A stretch of DNA of 64,000 nucleotides from Burkholderiaceae bacterium. GTDB taxonomy: Bacteria; Pseudomonadota; Gammaproteobacteria; Burkholderiales; Burkholderiaceae_C. Each line of letters begins with the position of its first letter. Position 1 is the first letter of the stretch. The position numbers were made by a program, and so were the translations under genes. The notes under the pieces are model-generated. The model saw nothing but the letters and a program-made list of their open reading frames with translations. It ran no database searches and was not told the DNA's origin. This document shows positions 16,884-24,910 of the stretch, piece after piece. The stretch covers positions 620,001 to 684,000 of the forward strand of contig JAHCKM010000002.1 in the NCBI GenBank assembly GCA_026125795.1. Direction: 5' to 3'.

Positions 16884-17854
16884 GAGCCCATCGTTGGATT
16901 CAAGCGGTCACGTTGTTCGCGGCCGCTGCGCTTGCGGCTTTCACCGCCGCAGCCGACTCGTTTCCGAGCAAGCCGATACGTATCCTCGTGGCCTATGCAG
17001 CTGGCGGTGCCACCGATAGCCTGGCGCGTCACCTGAGCGTGCCGGCCGGCGAGATGCTCGGCCAGTCGGTGGTGGTGGACAACAAGCCCGGCGGGGCCAC
17101 GGTGATCGCGGCCCAGGCACTGATCCAGTCGGCGCCCGACGGCTACACGATGGCGTTCTTCGATCCGTCGACGGTGGCGATGAACCAGTACCTGTTCAAG
17201 AAGCCGCCGTACGACCCCGCGAAGGCCATCGCGCCGGTGACGATGCTGACCAAGATCCCGTTCGGCATCATGGTGCGCACCGACCACCCGGTGAAGTCGC
17301 TCGGCGAATTCGTGGCGCAGGTCAAGGCCAAGACGGCCGTGACCTATGGGCACTCGGGCGCCGGCAACCCGGTGCACTTGGCGATGGAGCGTTTCCTGGC
17401 CCAGGCCGGCTTGCAGATGACGCACGTGCCGTACCGCGGCGGCGCGCCGGCGCTGGCCGACCTGATCGGCGGTCAGGTGGGCTATCTGATGATGGACATC
17501 CCGAGCGCCATGCCGTTCATCAAGGACGGCAAGGTGCGCGTGCTGGCGGTCACGTCGGCCAAGCGCACCGACATGCTGCCCGACGTGCCGACGATCGCCG
17601 AGTTGGGCTACGCCGGCTATGAGGCAAGCAGCTGGTTCGGTGCCTTCGTGCCGGCCGGCACGCCGCCCGACGTGATCGCCAAGCTGAACAAGACCTTGCG
17701 CGACGCGGTGGCCAAGCCGGACGTCACGGCCTGGATCAAGGGCCGGACGCTCGAGCCCGCCACATCGACCCCGGGAGAACTGGCGGCGGTGATCAAGAGC
17801 GACGAAGTGAAGTACGCTCAAATCATTAAGCAACTTAACTTCTCGCTGGACTGA
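16880..17854 (+). CDS. Bug-family (TctC) periplasmic solute receptor
   Basis: A 324-residue exported protein with signal peptide (basic RAHRW, hydrophobic AAAALAAFTAAA, cleavage near ADS). FPSKPIRILVAYAAGGATD and QSVVVDNKPGGATVIAAQ are the Bug-family carboxylate-binding motifs; YRGGAPALADLIGGQV and EVPTIAE-like DVPTIAELGY follow. Bug proteins bind carboxylates or amino acids for tripartite transporters, but no TctA/TctB membrane genes are nearby, so it is an orphan receptor. Start overlaps the flavoprotein stop. Inside this operon it probably senses or delivers the pathway substrate. Confidence 0.9.
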   Translation: MRAHRWIQAVTLFAAAALAAFTAAADSFPSKPIRILVAYAAGGATDSLARHLSVPAGEMLGQSVVVDNKPGGATVIAAQALIQSAPDGYTMAFFDPSTVAMNQYLFKKPPYDPAKAIAPVTMLTKIPFGIMVRTDHPVKSLGEFVAQVKAKTAVTYGHSGAGNPVHLAMERFLAQAGLQMTHVPYRGGAPALADLIGGQVGYLMMDIPSAMPFIKDGKVRVLAVTSAKRTDMLPDVPTIAELGYAGYEASSWFGAFVPAGTPPDVIAKLNKTLRDAVAKPDVTAWIKGRTLEPATSTPGELAAVIKSDEVKYAQIIKQLNFSLD

Positions 17855-17879
17855 TCCCTGTACGGCGGCCCCAGAATCC

Positions 17880-19022
17880 ATGAAGGACCTTTTCGATCGC
17901 TACGACTTCCACGGCCATCGTCTCGCCAACCGAATCGTGATGGCGCCGATGACGCGATCGCGCGCGGCCGACGACGGCACGCCGCGGCCGATGATGGTGG
18001 AGTACTACGCGCAGCGTTCGGAAGCGGGGCTGATCGTTTCGGAAGGGACCAACATCTCGGCGCAGGCCCAGGGCTTCTTGTACACGCCAGGCATCTTCAC
18101 GGAAGCGCACATCGAAGCATGGCGGCGCGTGACGGCCGCGGTGCACGCTCAGGGCAGCACGTTCTTCCTTCAGCTCTGGCACGTTGGCCGCATCGGGCAC
18201 CCGGACAACATGGAAGCGGGCCTGCACCCGGTGGCGCCGAGCGCACTGGCACATCCGCGCACGATCGTCACGCGCAGCGGCCCGCAGCCCACGGTGGTGC
18301 CGCGCGCGATGAACCTCGACGAGGTGAAGCAGGCGATCGCGCAGTACGCCACGGCGGCGCGCAACGCCATCCGGGCCGGTTGCGACGGTGTGGAGATCCA
18401 CGCCGCCAACGGCTACCTGCCGAGCCAGTTCCTGCACTCGAGCTCCAACCTGCGAGCCGATCGCTACGGCGGCGGCATCGCCGATCGCATCCGTTTCCTG
18501 GTGGAGGTGGCCCAGGCCTGTGCCGCCGCGATCGGTGCGCATCGGGTCGGCGTGCGGATCACGCCGTTCAGCGCATTCAATGGAGCGACCAGCCCTGACG
18601 ACGAAGCCGGCCTGTACGACCAGCTGCTTGCGGCTCTCGAGGACCTCGAACTGGGCTATCTGCATGCGGTCACTGCAGAGGTCTCGGGCAACGTCACCCT
18701 CGCCGAGGCCGAGCGCCAGAAGGTCGCCGACGTGCTGGGTTTCGTCCGGCCCCGTTGGCGGCGCACTTTGATCGCCGCGGGCAACTTCGATCTTGAGCGG
18801 GCCCGGGCAACCATCCGCGACGGGCGAGCCGACCTCGTCGCGTTCGGTCGCGACTTCATTTCCAACCCCGACCTCGTCATCCGCCTGCGCCACGGTTATC
18901 CGCTGGCGCGGCGCGATCCCGCCGAGTGGTATGGCGCCGGCGCCGAAGGCTATACCGACTACCCGCGCTGGGGCGTCACCCCTTCGGCAGGTGCCGCGGC
19001 GCAACTCGAGAGCGCGGAGTGA
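17880..19022 (+). CDS. Old Yellow Enzyme-family alkene (ene) reductase
   Basis: A 380-residue FMN-dependent TIM-barrel enzyme that reduces activated C=C bonds using NAD(P)H. Motifs in order: NRIVMAPMTRSRA at the N-terminus, QLWHVGRIGHP, GCDGVEIHAANGYLPSQFL (the conserved substrate-binding His/Asn pair in HAAN), NLRADRYGG, and the C-terminal GRADLVAFGRDFISNPDL. All standard NemA/OYE positions are intact. ATG 17880 follows the Bug gene by 25 bases, and the stop overlaps the next SDR gene by 4 bases (GTGA). Together with the KstD-like enzyme this suggests redox chemistry on a cyclic enone. Confidence 0.92.
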   Translation: MKDLFDRYDFHGHRLANRIVMAPMTRSRAADDGTPRPMMVEYYAQRSEAGLIVSEGTNISAQAQGFLYTPGIFTEAHIEAWRRVTAAVHAQGSTFFLQLWHVGRIGHPDNMEAGLHPVAPSALAHPRTIVTRSGPQPTVVPRAMNLDEVKQAIAQYATAARNAIRAGCDGVEIHAANGYLPSQFLHSSSNLRADRYGGGIADRIRFLVEVAQACAAAIGAHRVGVRITPFSAFNGATSPDDEAGLYDQLLAALEDLELGYLHAVTAEVSGNVTLAEAERQKVADVLGFVRPRWRRTLIAAGNFDLERARATIRDGRADLVAFGRDFISNPDLVIRLRHGYPLARRDPAEWYGAGAEGYTDYPRWGVTPSAGAAAQLESAE

Positions 19023-19795
19023 GCGCCTTTGCAGATCGGGTGTTGGCTGGCCGTACGGCCGCCGTCACCGGTGCCGGCGGCGGACTGGGCCGCGCGATCC
19101 TCGACCAGTTGGCGGCAATGGGTGCGAACGTGGTCGCGCTCGACCTGCACGAGGTCGCGCTCGATCTGCCGGGCGAGCACCTGTCATTGGCGTGCGACAT
19201 CACGCTCGACGATGCCGTCGCGCGTGCCGCTCGCGCGGCGGCTGAGCGTTTCGGGCGTTGCGACGTGCTGATCAACAACGCCGCCATCCTGCCCAAGCCG
19301 GTGCCGCTGGAGGACACGAGCGAGCAGCTCTGGGCCGAGGTGCTCGATGTCAACCTCAAGGGCGCATTCCTGTGCAGCCGGCACTTCGGCGCCCAGATGC
19401 TCGAGGCCGGCCGCGGCAGCATCGTCAACCTCGCGTCGATCGCGGCCAGCGCGCCGAACGCCGTCGGCGTGTACGGTGTCAGCAAGGCGGCCGTGCTGGC
19501 GTTGACGCGGCAGATGGCCGTCGAATGGGGACCGCGCGGCCTGCGCGCCAACGCCGTCAGCCCGGGATTGGTCCGCACGCCGATGTCCGAGCCGTTTTAT
19601 GCCGACCCCGAGAACTGCGCGACACGCATGTCCATGGTCGCGTCGCGCCGCATCGGCGTGCCGGGCGACGTGGCGTCGGTCGTGGCGTTTCTCGCCTGCG
19701 ACGCGTCGGCCTATGTGAACGGACAGGAGATCGTCGTCGACGGCGGCTTCCTGCACACCAGCCTGATGAGCCTGCAGAACCGGGACAAGGCGTGA
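19019..19795 (+). CDS. Short-chain dehydrogenase/reductase
   Basis: A 258-residue classical SDR: TGAGGGLG cofactor loop, VVALDLHE (acidic end, NAD preference), NNAAILPKP, and catalytic YGVSKAA. The tail VNGQEIVVDGGFLHTSLM is shared with the SDR at 11912. GTG 19019 overlaps the ene reductase stop, and its own stop overlaps the next SDR, so translation is coupled. Likely oxidises a ring alcohol or reduces a ketone of the pathway substrate; specific reaction unknown. Confidence 0.86.
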   Translation: MSAFADRVLAGRTAAVTGAGGGLGRAILDQLAAMGANVVALDLHEVALDLPGEHLSLACDITLDDAVARAARAAAERFGRCDVLINNAAILPKPVPLEDTSEQLWAEVLDVNLKGAFLCSRHFGAQMLEAGRGSIVNLASIAASAPNAVGVYGVSKAAVLALTRQMAVEWGPRGLRANAVSPGLVRTPMSEPFYADPENCATRMSMVASRRIGVPGDVASVVAFLACDASAYVNGQEIVVDGGFLHTSLMSLQNRDKA

Positions 19796-20556
19796 ACGCA
19801 GCGGCTCCTCAACTGCTGCGTCAGCAGATCGCGCTGGTCACCGGCGGCGGCGGTGGCATTGGGACGGCGATCGCGCGTGGCCTGGCGGACCATGGCGCCG
19901 CCGTGGTCGTCGTCGGCACCACGCCGAACAAGCTGCAGCACAGCGTCGATGACATCGCGCTGCGCGGCGGGCGCGCGTGGGCCTATACGCTCGACGTGGC
20001 CGACGGTGCGGCGTGTCAGACGCTCGCCAGGCAGGTCGGGCGCGACGTCGGGCCGGTGTCGATCCTGGTCAACAACGCAGGCGTCATCCGCTATGCGACG
20101 CTGGAAGACCCAGAGGTCGACCCGGCGTGGTCCGAAGTCATCGGGACCAACCTGACCGGGCCGTTCAACATGGTGCGCGCCTTTCTCGAGCCGCTCAAGG
20201 CGACCCGCGGCACGGTCATCAACGTGGGTTCGATCGCCGGCTTCATCTACACCAACAACACCGTGGCCTACACCGCATCGAAAGGCGGCCTGCACGCCCT
20301 GACAGCGGCGATGGCGCGCGAACTGGGGGTGCACGGCATCCGCGTCAATGCGGTCGCGCCGGGCGCGGTGAACACGTCGATGTCGCCGTCGGCCGGCGAT
20401 GCGAACCGGCTCGCCAGCCTGCTCAAGCGCGTGCCGCTCGGGCGCATCGGTCAACCCGACGACATCGCCGGACCGGTCGTCTTCCTGGCGTCGGCGATGT
20501 CGGCCTATGTCACCGGCGCCACGCTGGTCGTCGACGGCGGCTATCTGACCAACTGA
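19792..20556 (+). CDS. Short-chain dehydrogenase/reductase (FabG-like)
   Basis: A 254-residue SDR with TGGGGGIG, VVVVGTTPNK (no acidic residue, NADP preference likely), NNAGVIRY, GSIAGF and catalytic YTASKGG; C-terminal VTGATLVVDGGYLTN. GTG 19792 overlaps the previous stop by 4 bases. More FabG-like than the two other SDRs of the operon, so a hydroxyacyl or ring-hydroxyl step is possible. 17 bases separate it from the thiolase-like gene. Confidence 0.86.
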   Translation: MNAAAPQLLRQQIALVTGGGGGIGTAIARGLADHGAAVVVVGTTPNKLQHSVDDIALRGGRAWAYTLDVADGAACQTLARQVGRDVGPVSILVNNAGVIRYATLEDPEVDPAWSEVIGTNLTGPFNMVRAFLEPLKATRGTVINVGSIAGFIYTNNTVAYTASKGGLHALTAAMARELGVHGIRVNAVAPGAVNTSMSPSAGDANRLASLLKRVPLGRIGQPDDIAGPVVFLASAMSAYVTGATLVVDGGYLTN

Positions 20557-20573
20557 GTTGAAGCGAGACCCGG

Positions 20574-21737
20574 ATGGGAACCCGAGCCAAGGCCTGCATC
20601 GTCGGTGCCTTCGAGCACCCGACACGCAAGGCCGAGGACAAGTCGCTCGCGCAGCTGCATGCCGAGGTGGCCAAGGGAGCACTGGACGATGCGGGCCTGT
20701 CGAAGCACGACGTCGACGGCTACTTCTGCGACACCGAAGCGCCGGGCCTGGGGCCGCTGTCGATGGTGGACTACCTCGGGCTGAAGGTCCGCCACATGGA
20801 CAACACCGACACCGGCGGCTCGGCATACCTGCTGCATGTGGCCCACGCGGCGCAGGCGATTTCCGCGGGGAAATGCCGCGTCGCATTGATCACGCTCGCG
20901 GGCCGGCCCCGCTCGGCCGGCCAGTCGGCCGAGCCGCGCGTCGACTACAACGTGCCCGACATGCCCTTCGAGATGCCTTATGGACCGACGGTGGTGAACA
21001 CCTACGGCATGTGCGCGATGCGCCACATGCACGAGTTTGGCACCACGTCCGAACAGCTGGCGTGGATCAAGGTCGCGGCATCGCACCATGCGCAACACAA
21101 CCCGCATGCGACGCTGCGCAAGCCGGTCACGGTCGACGAAGTGCTGGCCTCGCCGATGATCTCCGATCCGCTGCATCGGCTCGACTGTTGCGTGGTCAGC
21201 GACGGCGGTGGCGCGCTGGTGGTTGCCAGCACCGACGTGGCGCGCGAGCTGAAGCGGCCCGCGGTGCGCGTGATCGGCAGCGGCGAGGCTGCCAAGCACC
21301 CATCCGGCGGACGCGTCGACCTGAGCTTCTCGGCCGCTGCATGGGCGGGTCGGCAGGCCTTCGATGAAGCCGGCGTGGAGCCGTCGGACATCCAGTACGC
21401 GTCGATCTACGACAGCTTCACGATCACGGTGCTGATGCAACTCGAGGACCTGGGCTTCTGCGCCAAGGGGCAGGGCGGTCGTTTCGTCGCCGACGCCAAC
21501 TTGATCTCGGGCGTGGGCCGGTTGCCGTTCAACACCGACGGCGGTGGCCTGTGCAACAACCATCCGAGCAATCGCGGCGGCATGACCAAGGTGATCGAGG
21601 CCGTGCGCCAGCTGCGCGGCGAGGCCCACCCTGCGGTTCAGGTGAAGGGCTGCGCCCTGGCTCTGGCCAGCGGCATGGGCGGCTGGATGGGCAGCCGCCA
21701 TGGCAGCGGCGTGCTGATCCTCGAGAGGACGCACTGA
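20574..21737 (+). CDS. Thiolase-like protein (SCP-x/Ltp2 type), probable retro-aldolase subunit
   Basis: A 387-residue thiolase fold with a non-classical active site. Where biosynthetic and degradative thiolases have the nucleophilic Cys (xCxSG), this protein reads NTDTGGSAYLL, with Thr and Gly, so it lacks that cysteine. C-terminal NTDGGGLCNNHPSNRGG keeps the His-containing loop, and ASIYDSFTITV holds a Tyr like that of Ltp2 aldolases. Ltp2-type proteins partner with DUF35 proteins for retro-aldol cleavage of acyl-CoA side chains in steroid catabolism. The next gene, overlapping by one base, is exactly such a DUF35 protein. Cleavage chemistry is therefore inferred as retro-aldol, not thiolytic. 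Confidence 0.82.
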   Translation: MGTRAKACIVGAFEHPTRKAEDKSLAQLHAEVAKGALDDAGLSKHDVDGYFCDTEAPGLGPLSMVDYLGLKVRHMDNTDTGGSAYLLHVAHAAQAISAGKCRVALITLAGRPRSAGQSAEPRVDYNVPDMPFEMPYGPTVVNTYGMCAMRHMHEFGTTSEQLAWIKVAASHHAQHNPHATLRKPVTVDEVLASPMISDPLHRLDCCVVSDGGGALVVASTDVARELKRPAVRVIGSGEAAKHPSGGRVDLSFSAAAWAGRQAFDEAGVEPSDIQYASIYDSFTITVLMQLEDLGFCAKGQGGRFVADANLISGVGRLPFNTDGGGLCNNHPSNRGGMTKVIEAVRQLRGEAHPAVQVKGCALALASGMGGWMGSRHGSGVLILERTH

Positions 21738-22126
21738 TGGGCACCGAACGTGTCTTCCCGTGCCCGGAGGCCAACGTGGAGAACCGGGCGTACTGGGATG
21801 CGGCTGCCGAGGGCCGTTTGCTTTTGAAGCATTGCGCCGCATGCGGCCACAGTCATTTTTATCCTCGTGCAATCTGTCCGCACTGTCTCAGCGATGCCAC
21901 CGAGTGGCGCGACAGCCCCGGCATGGGGACCATTTATTCGTTCAGCGTGATGCGGCGTGTGGCGCAACCGTATGCCATCGCCTACGTCGCGCTCGACGAG
22001 GGCGTGACGATGATGAGCAACATCATCGACTGCGATCTCGACGCACTGGCGATCGGCCAGCGCGTCAAGGTGGCCTTTCGGCCGAGCGACGGCCCGCTCG
22101 CGATTCCGGTGTTTGTTCCGGCCTGA
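21737..22126 (+). CDS. DUF35 zinc-ribbon/OB-fold protein, partner of the thiolase-like protein
   Basis: A 129-residue protein. The N-terminal helix (NRAYWDAAAEGRLLLKHC) precedes a four-cysteine rubredoxin-like ribbon, CAACGHSHFYPRAICPHC, then an OB-fold (GTIYSFSVMRR, AIAYVALDEGVTMMSNI, GQRVKVAF). This is the standard DUF35 acyl-CoA-binding architecture. Start ATG 21737 shares its A with the previous stop (TGATG), so the two subunits are translationally coupled, as expected for a stoichiometric complex. Confidence 0.9.
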   Translation: MGTERVFPCPEANVENRAYWDAAAEGRLLLKHCAACGHSHFYPRAICPHCLSDATEWRDSPGMGTIYSFSVMRRVAQPYAIAYVALDEGVTMMSNIIDCDLDALAIGQRVKVAFRPSDGPLAIPVFVPA

Positions 22127-22131
22127 CTGTC

Positions 22132-23751
22132 GTGCACGCCGATCACGCCGCGCCACTGCGACGCCGTGAATTGCACTTTGGCAACCGCGTCGTGTGGTGC
22201 TTTGGCGACCGCATGCGTTGCGTCTACAGCGCGCTGCGCGGCGCCGTGCAGCAACACGGCGACCGCACGGCACTGGTGTTCGGCGAAGGGTCGTGGACCT
22301 ACGCGCAGGTGGAGGCTGAGGTGGGGCGCATCGCCGCGGGCTTGCGTTTGCTGGGCATCACGGCCGGTGATCGTATCGCGATGTGGGTGCGAAACCGGCC
22401 CGAGTTCGTCTTCATCTTCTTCGCGATCCAGCGGCTGCGCGCCGTTGCGGTGCCGGTGGACGTGCGGCTGCAGGCAGCGGAGGTTTCGCATGTGCTCGCC
22501 GACTCGGGTGCTCGTGTGCTCCTCCACGACGAGGAGCTGGCGGGCCGACTGCCGGTTGCGGGCGTGAACGCGCCGCACATGGTGCCGGTCGCGGTGCCGG
22601 AGCCGAAGGCGGGCGTGCTGTTCGCGCACGTGTCGGATCACAGCGCCCCGGAGCAGCAAGCGGCCGCGAGCGAGGACGACGTGGCCATCATCCTGTACAC
22701 CTCCGGCACCACCGGCAAGCCCAAGGGCGCGGCAATCACGCATTTCAACGTTGCGCACTCGGTGCTGCACCATGCCGGCAACCTTGGCCTCACCGCGGAC
22801 GATCGCTCACTGATCGCGCTGCCATTGAGCCATGTCACGGGGCTGCTGTGCGGCGTGATCGCTCCGTTCAACACGGGCGGCACGTTGATCCTTCTGCCGA
22901 ACTTCAAGGCGGCGGAGTTCCTGCGCACCGCCGCGGCCGCGCGCATGACCTACACGATCATGGTGCCGGCGATGTACCACCTGTGCCTTCGCGAGGCGGA
23001 CTTCGGCGCCCTCGATCTCTCGGCCTGGCGTCTCGGCCACTTTGGCGGCGCACCGATGCCGCAGGCCACGATCGACGCGCTCGCGCGCCGCCTGCCCGGT
23101 CTGCAACTGGTCAACGGGTACGGCGCAACCGAGCTCTGTTCGCCCGCCACGATGTGGCCCCTTGGTGAACCGCGCGTGCCGCTCGATTCGGTGGGCCGTG
23201 TGATGCCGTGCGCCGAGATCGTGGTCGTCGATCCGGAGACCGGCATTGAAGTGCCGAGCCAGCGCGCCGGTGAGTTGTGGATCCGCGGCCCGATGGTCAT
23301 CAAGGAGTACTGGAACGATCCGGCGGCAACGGCCGCGGGCATTGTCGACGGCTATTGGCGCTCGGGCGACCTCGGCAGCATCGACGCCGATGGCTGGGTC
23401 TACGTGCACGACCGGCTCAAGGACCTGATCAACCGCGGCGGATACAAGGTCTACAGCGCCGAGGTCGAGGCCTGCCTGCTGGAGTTTCCGGGCATCGTCG
23501 AGGCGGCCGTGGTCGCCAAGCGCGATCCCGTGCTGGGTGAACGGGTGCACGCGTTCGTCAGCGCACCGCAGCCGGTGAGCCCTTGCGAGCTGTCTGCCTT
23601 CTGCGCCGAGCGCCTTGCCGACTACAAGGTGCCGGAGGGCTGGACGATCGGATCCGATCCGCTGCCGCGCACGCACACCGGCAAGGTCGACAAGAAGGAT
23701 CTCAGGCTGCGCGCAGCCGCATGCCGACCCCTCATCGGAGCATCATCATGA
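22132..23751 (+). CDS. Acyl-CoA ligase (AMP-binding, ANL superfamily)
   Basis: A 539-residue ligase that activates a carboxylic acid with ATP and CoA. Motifs: AIILYTSGTTGKPKGA (P-loop-like A3), LVNGYGATELCSP (A5), YWRSGDLGSIDADGWVYVHDR (A7/A8) and GGYKVYSAEVEA, ending with the catalytic lysine region PLPRTHTGKVDKKDL. All core motifs are intact. Start GTG 22132 lies 5 bases after the DUF35 gene; the long frame upstream overlaps coding DNA. Stop overlaps the next SDR start (ATGA). Substrate presumably the carboxylate product of the esterase or ring cleavage steps. Confidence 0.9.
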   Translation: MHADHAAPLRRRELHFGNRVVWCFGDRMRCVYSALRGAVQQHGDRTALVFGEGSWTYAQVEAEVGRIAAGLRLLGITAGDRIAMWVRNRPEFVFIFFAIQRLRAVAVPVDVRLQAAEVSHVLADSGARVLLHDEELAGRLPVAGVNAPHMVPVAVPEPKAGVLFAHVSDHSAPEQQAAASEDDVAIILYTSGTTGKPKGAAITHFNVAHSVLHHAGNLGLTADDRSLIALPLSHVTGLLCGVIAPFNTGGTLILLPNFKAAEFLRTAAAARMTYTIMVPAMYHLCLREADFGALDLSAWRLGHFGGAPMPQATIDALARRLPGLQLVNGYGATELCSPATMWPLGEPRVPLDSVGRVMPCAEIVVVDPETGIEVPSQRAGELWIRGPMVIKEYWNDPAATAAGIVDGYWRSGDLGSIDADGWVYVHDRLKDLINRGGYKVYSAEVEACLLEFPGIVEAAVVAKRDPVLGERVHAFVSAPQPVSPCELSAFCAERLADYKVPEGWTIGSDPLPRTHTGKVDKKDLRLRAAACRPLIGASS

Positions 23752-24677
23752 CGATTCGATTCGACGGCCGCGTAGCCGTGGTGACCGGCGCCGGTGCCGG
23801 CCTGGGACGCAGCCACGCGCTGGCGCTGGCCGCGCGCGGTGCAAAGGTGGTGGTCAACGACCCCGCGATGTCACGTCGTCCCGGGGCTGGAAGCCAGCGG
23901 GCGGCCGACGACGCGGTGGCGGAGATCCGCGCGGCCGGCGGCGAAGCGATCGCCAACCATGACTCGATCGCCGAGGTGGCGGGCGCGCAGCGCCTGATCG
24001 ACCAGGCGGTGTCGCAGTACGGCCGCATCGACATCCTGGTCAACAACGCCGGCGTGCTGCGCGACAAGACGCTGGCCAAGATGGACATGGCCGACTGGGA
24101 CCTCGTGCTCAAGGTGCACCTGTCCGGCACCGCCTACTGCACGCGGGCAGCGTGGCCCGAGATGCAGAAGAACCGGTACGGCCGCATCGTGTTCACCACG
24201 TCCAATGCGGGCCTGTACGGCTCATTCGGGCAGGCGAACTATTCGGCGGCGAAGATGGGCATGCTCGGCCTGATGAATACGCTGAAGCAAGAAGGGCTGA
24301 AGCACAACATCCTCGTGAACACGGTCGCGCCGGTGGCGGCGACGAACATGACCGAAGGCATCCTGCCGGCGCAGATCGCGCCGCACTTTCGTCCGGAGCA
24401 TGCGTCCGCGGCGGTCATGGTGATGTGCAGCGAGACCTTCCCGCACAGCGGACAGGTGTGCTCGGCCGCGGCGGGGCACTATGCGCTGGTCTACGTCTCC
24501 TGCAGCATCGGCCGGCAGTTCGATCCGTCGTCGATCGTTTCACCCGAGGACCTGTGGGCGGCCTGGGAGGGCGTGGCCAATCGCAATGGCGTGCGCACCT
24601 TTCCCTCGGCGGCGTCGGAGACCGAGGCGATCGTGGAGTCCATCGGGCAGCTCCGGCGCGGCGCGGCCGCTCCATAA
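23748..24677 (+). CDS. SDR of the HSD17B4/multifunctional enzyme 2 type (3-hydroxyacyl-CoA dehydrogenase-like)
   Basis: A 309-residue protein: FDGRVAVVTGAGAGLGRSHAL, KVVVNDPAM, NNAGVLRDKTLAKM and YSAAKMGMLG. The DLVLKVHLSGTAYCTRAAW and RIVFTTSNAGLYGSFGQANYS segments are signatures of the dehydrogenase domain of peroxisomal multifunctional enzyme and steroid beta-oxidation enzymes, distinct from FabG. The hydratase and SCP2 domains of the eukaryotic enzyme are absent. Last gene of the 13.8-24.7 kb run; ATGA overlap with the ligase. Likely oxidises a hydroxyacyl-CoA before cleavage. Confidence 0.86.
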   Translation: MTIRFDGRVAVVTGAGAGLGRSHALALAARGAKVVVNDPAMSRRPGAGSQRAADDAVAEIRAAGGEAIANHDSIAEVAGAQRLIDQAVSQYGRIDILVNNAGVLRDKTLAKMDMADWDLVLKVHLSGTAYCTRAAWPEMQKNRYGRIVFTTSNAGLYGSFGQANYSAAKMGMLGLMNTLKQEGLKHNILVNTVAPVAATNMTEGILPAQIAPHFRPEHASAAVMVMCSETFPHSGQVCSAAAGHYALVYVSCSIGRQFDPSSIVSPEDLWAAWEGVANRNGVRTFPSAASETEAIVESIGQLRRGAAAP

Positions 24678-24877
24678 CGCTGTCCGCCGCGCGCCGCCGG
24701 CCGCCGGCGCAGGCAGGCGTTGAACACACTTCAGATCGTTGCGCAGCGGGCGTCCTCGCGGGACGGCGTCGCCTTTGCGTCAGCGAGTGAACGTCAGCAG
24801 GCGAGCTTGACGTTTCGTAGGGGTATCACCCATGTACAAAGCATCAATGCATCTCGAAACTCAGGACATTCATTGAA

Positions 24878-24892
24878 TCTCGAATTATGAGA
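24878..24892. promoter_or_regulatory. Possible second IclR-type operator
   Basis: TCTCGAATTATGAGA shares TCTC-N7-GAGA and the left half TCTCGAA with the core of the palindrome at 13720-13744 (TCTCGAACTTCGAGA). A TCTCGAA half-site also occurs at 24852-24858. It lies just before the ribosome site of the tannase-family gene. Confidence 0.45.
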
Positions 24893-24910
24893 TTGAATAG
24901 GAGAAGCGAA

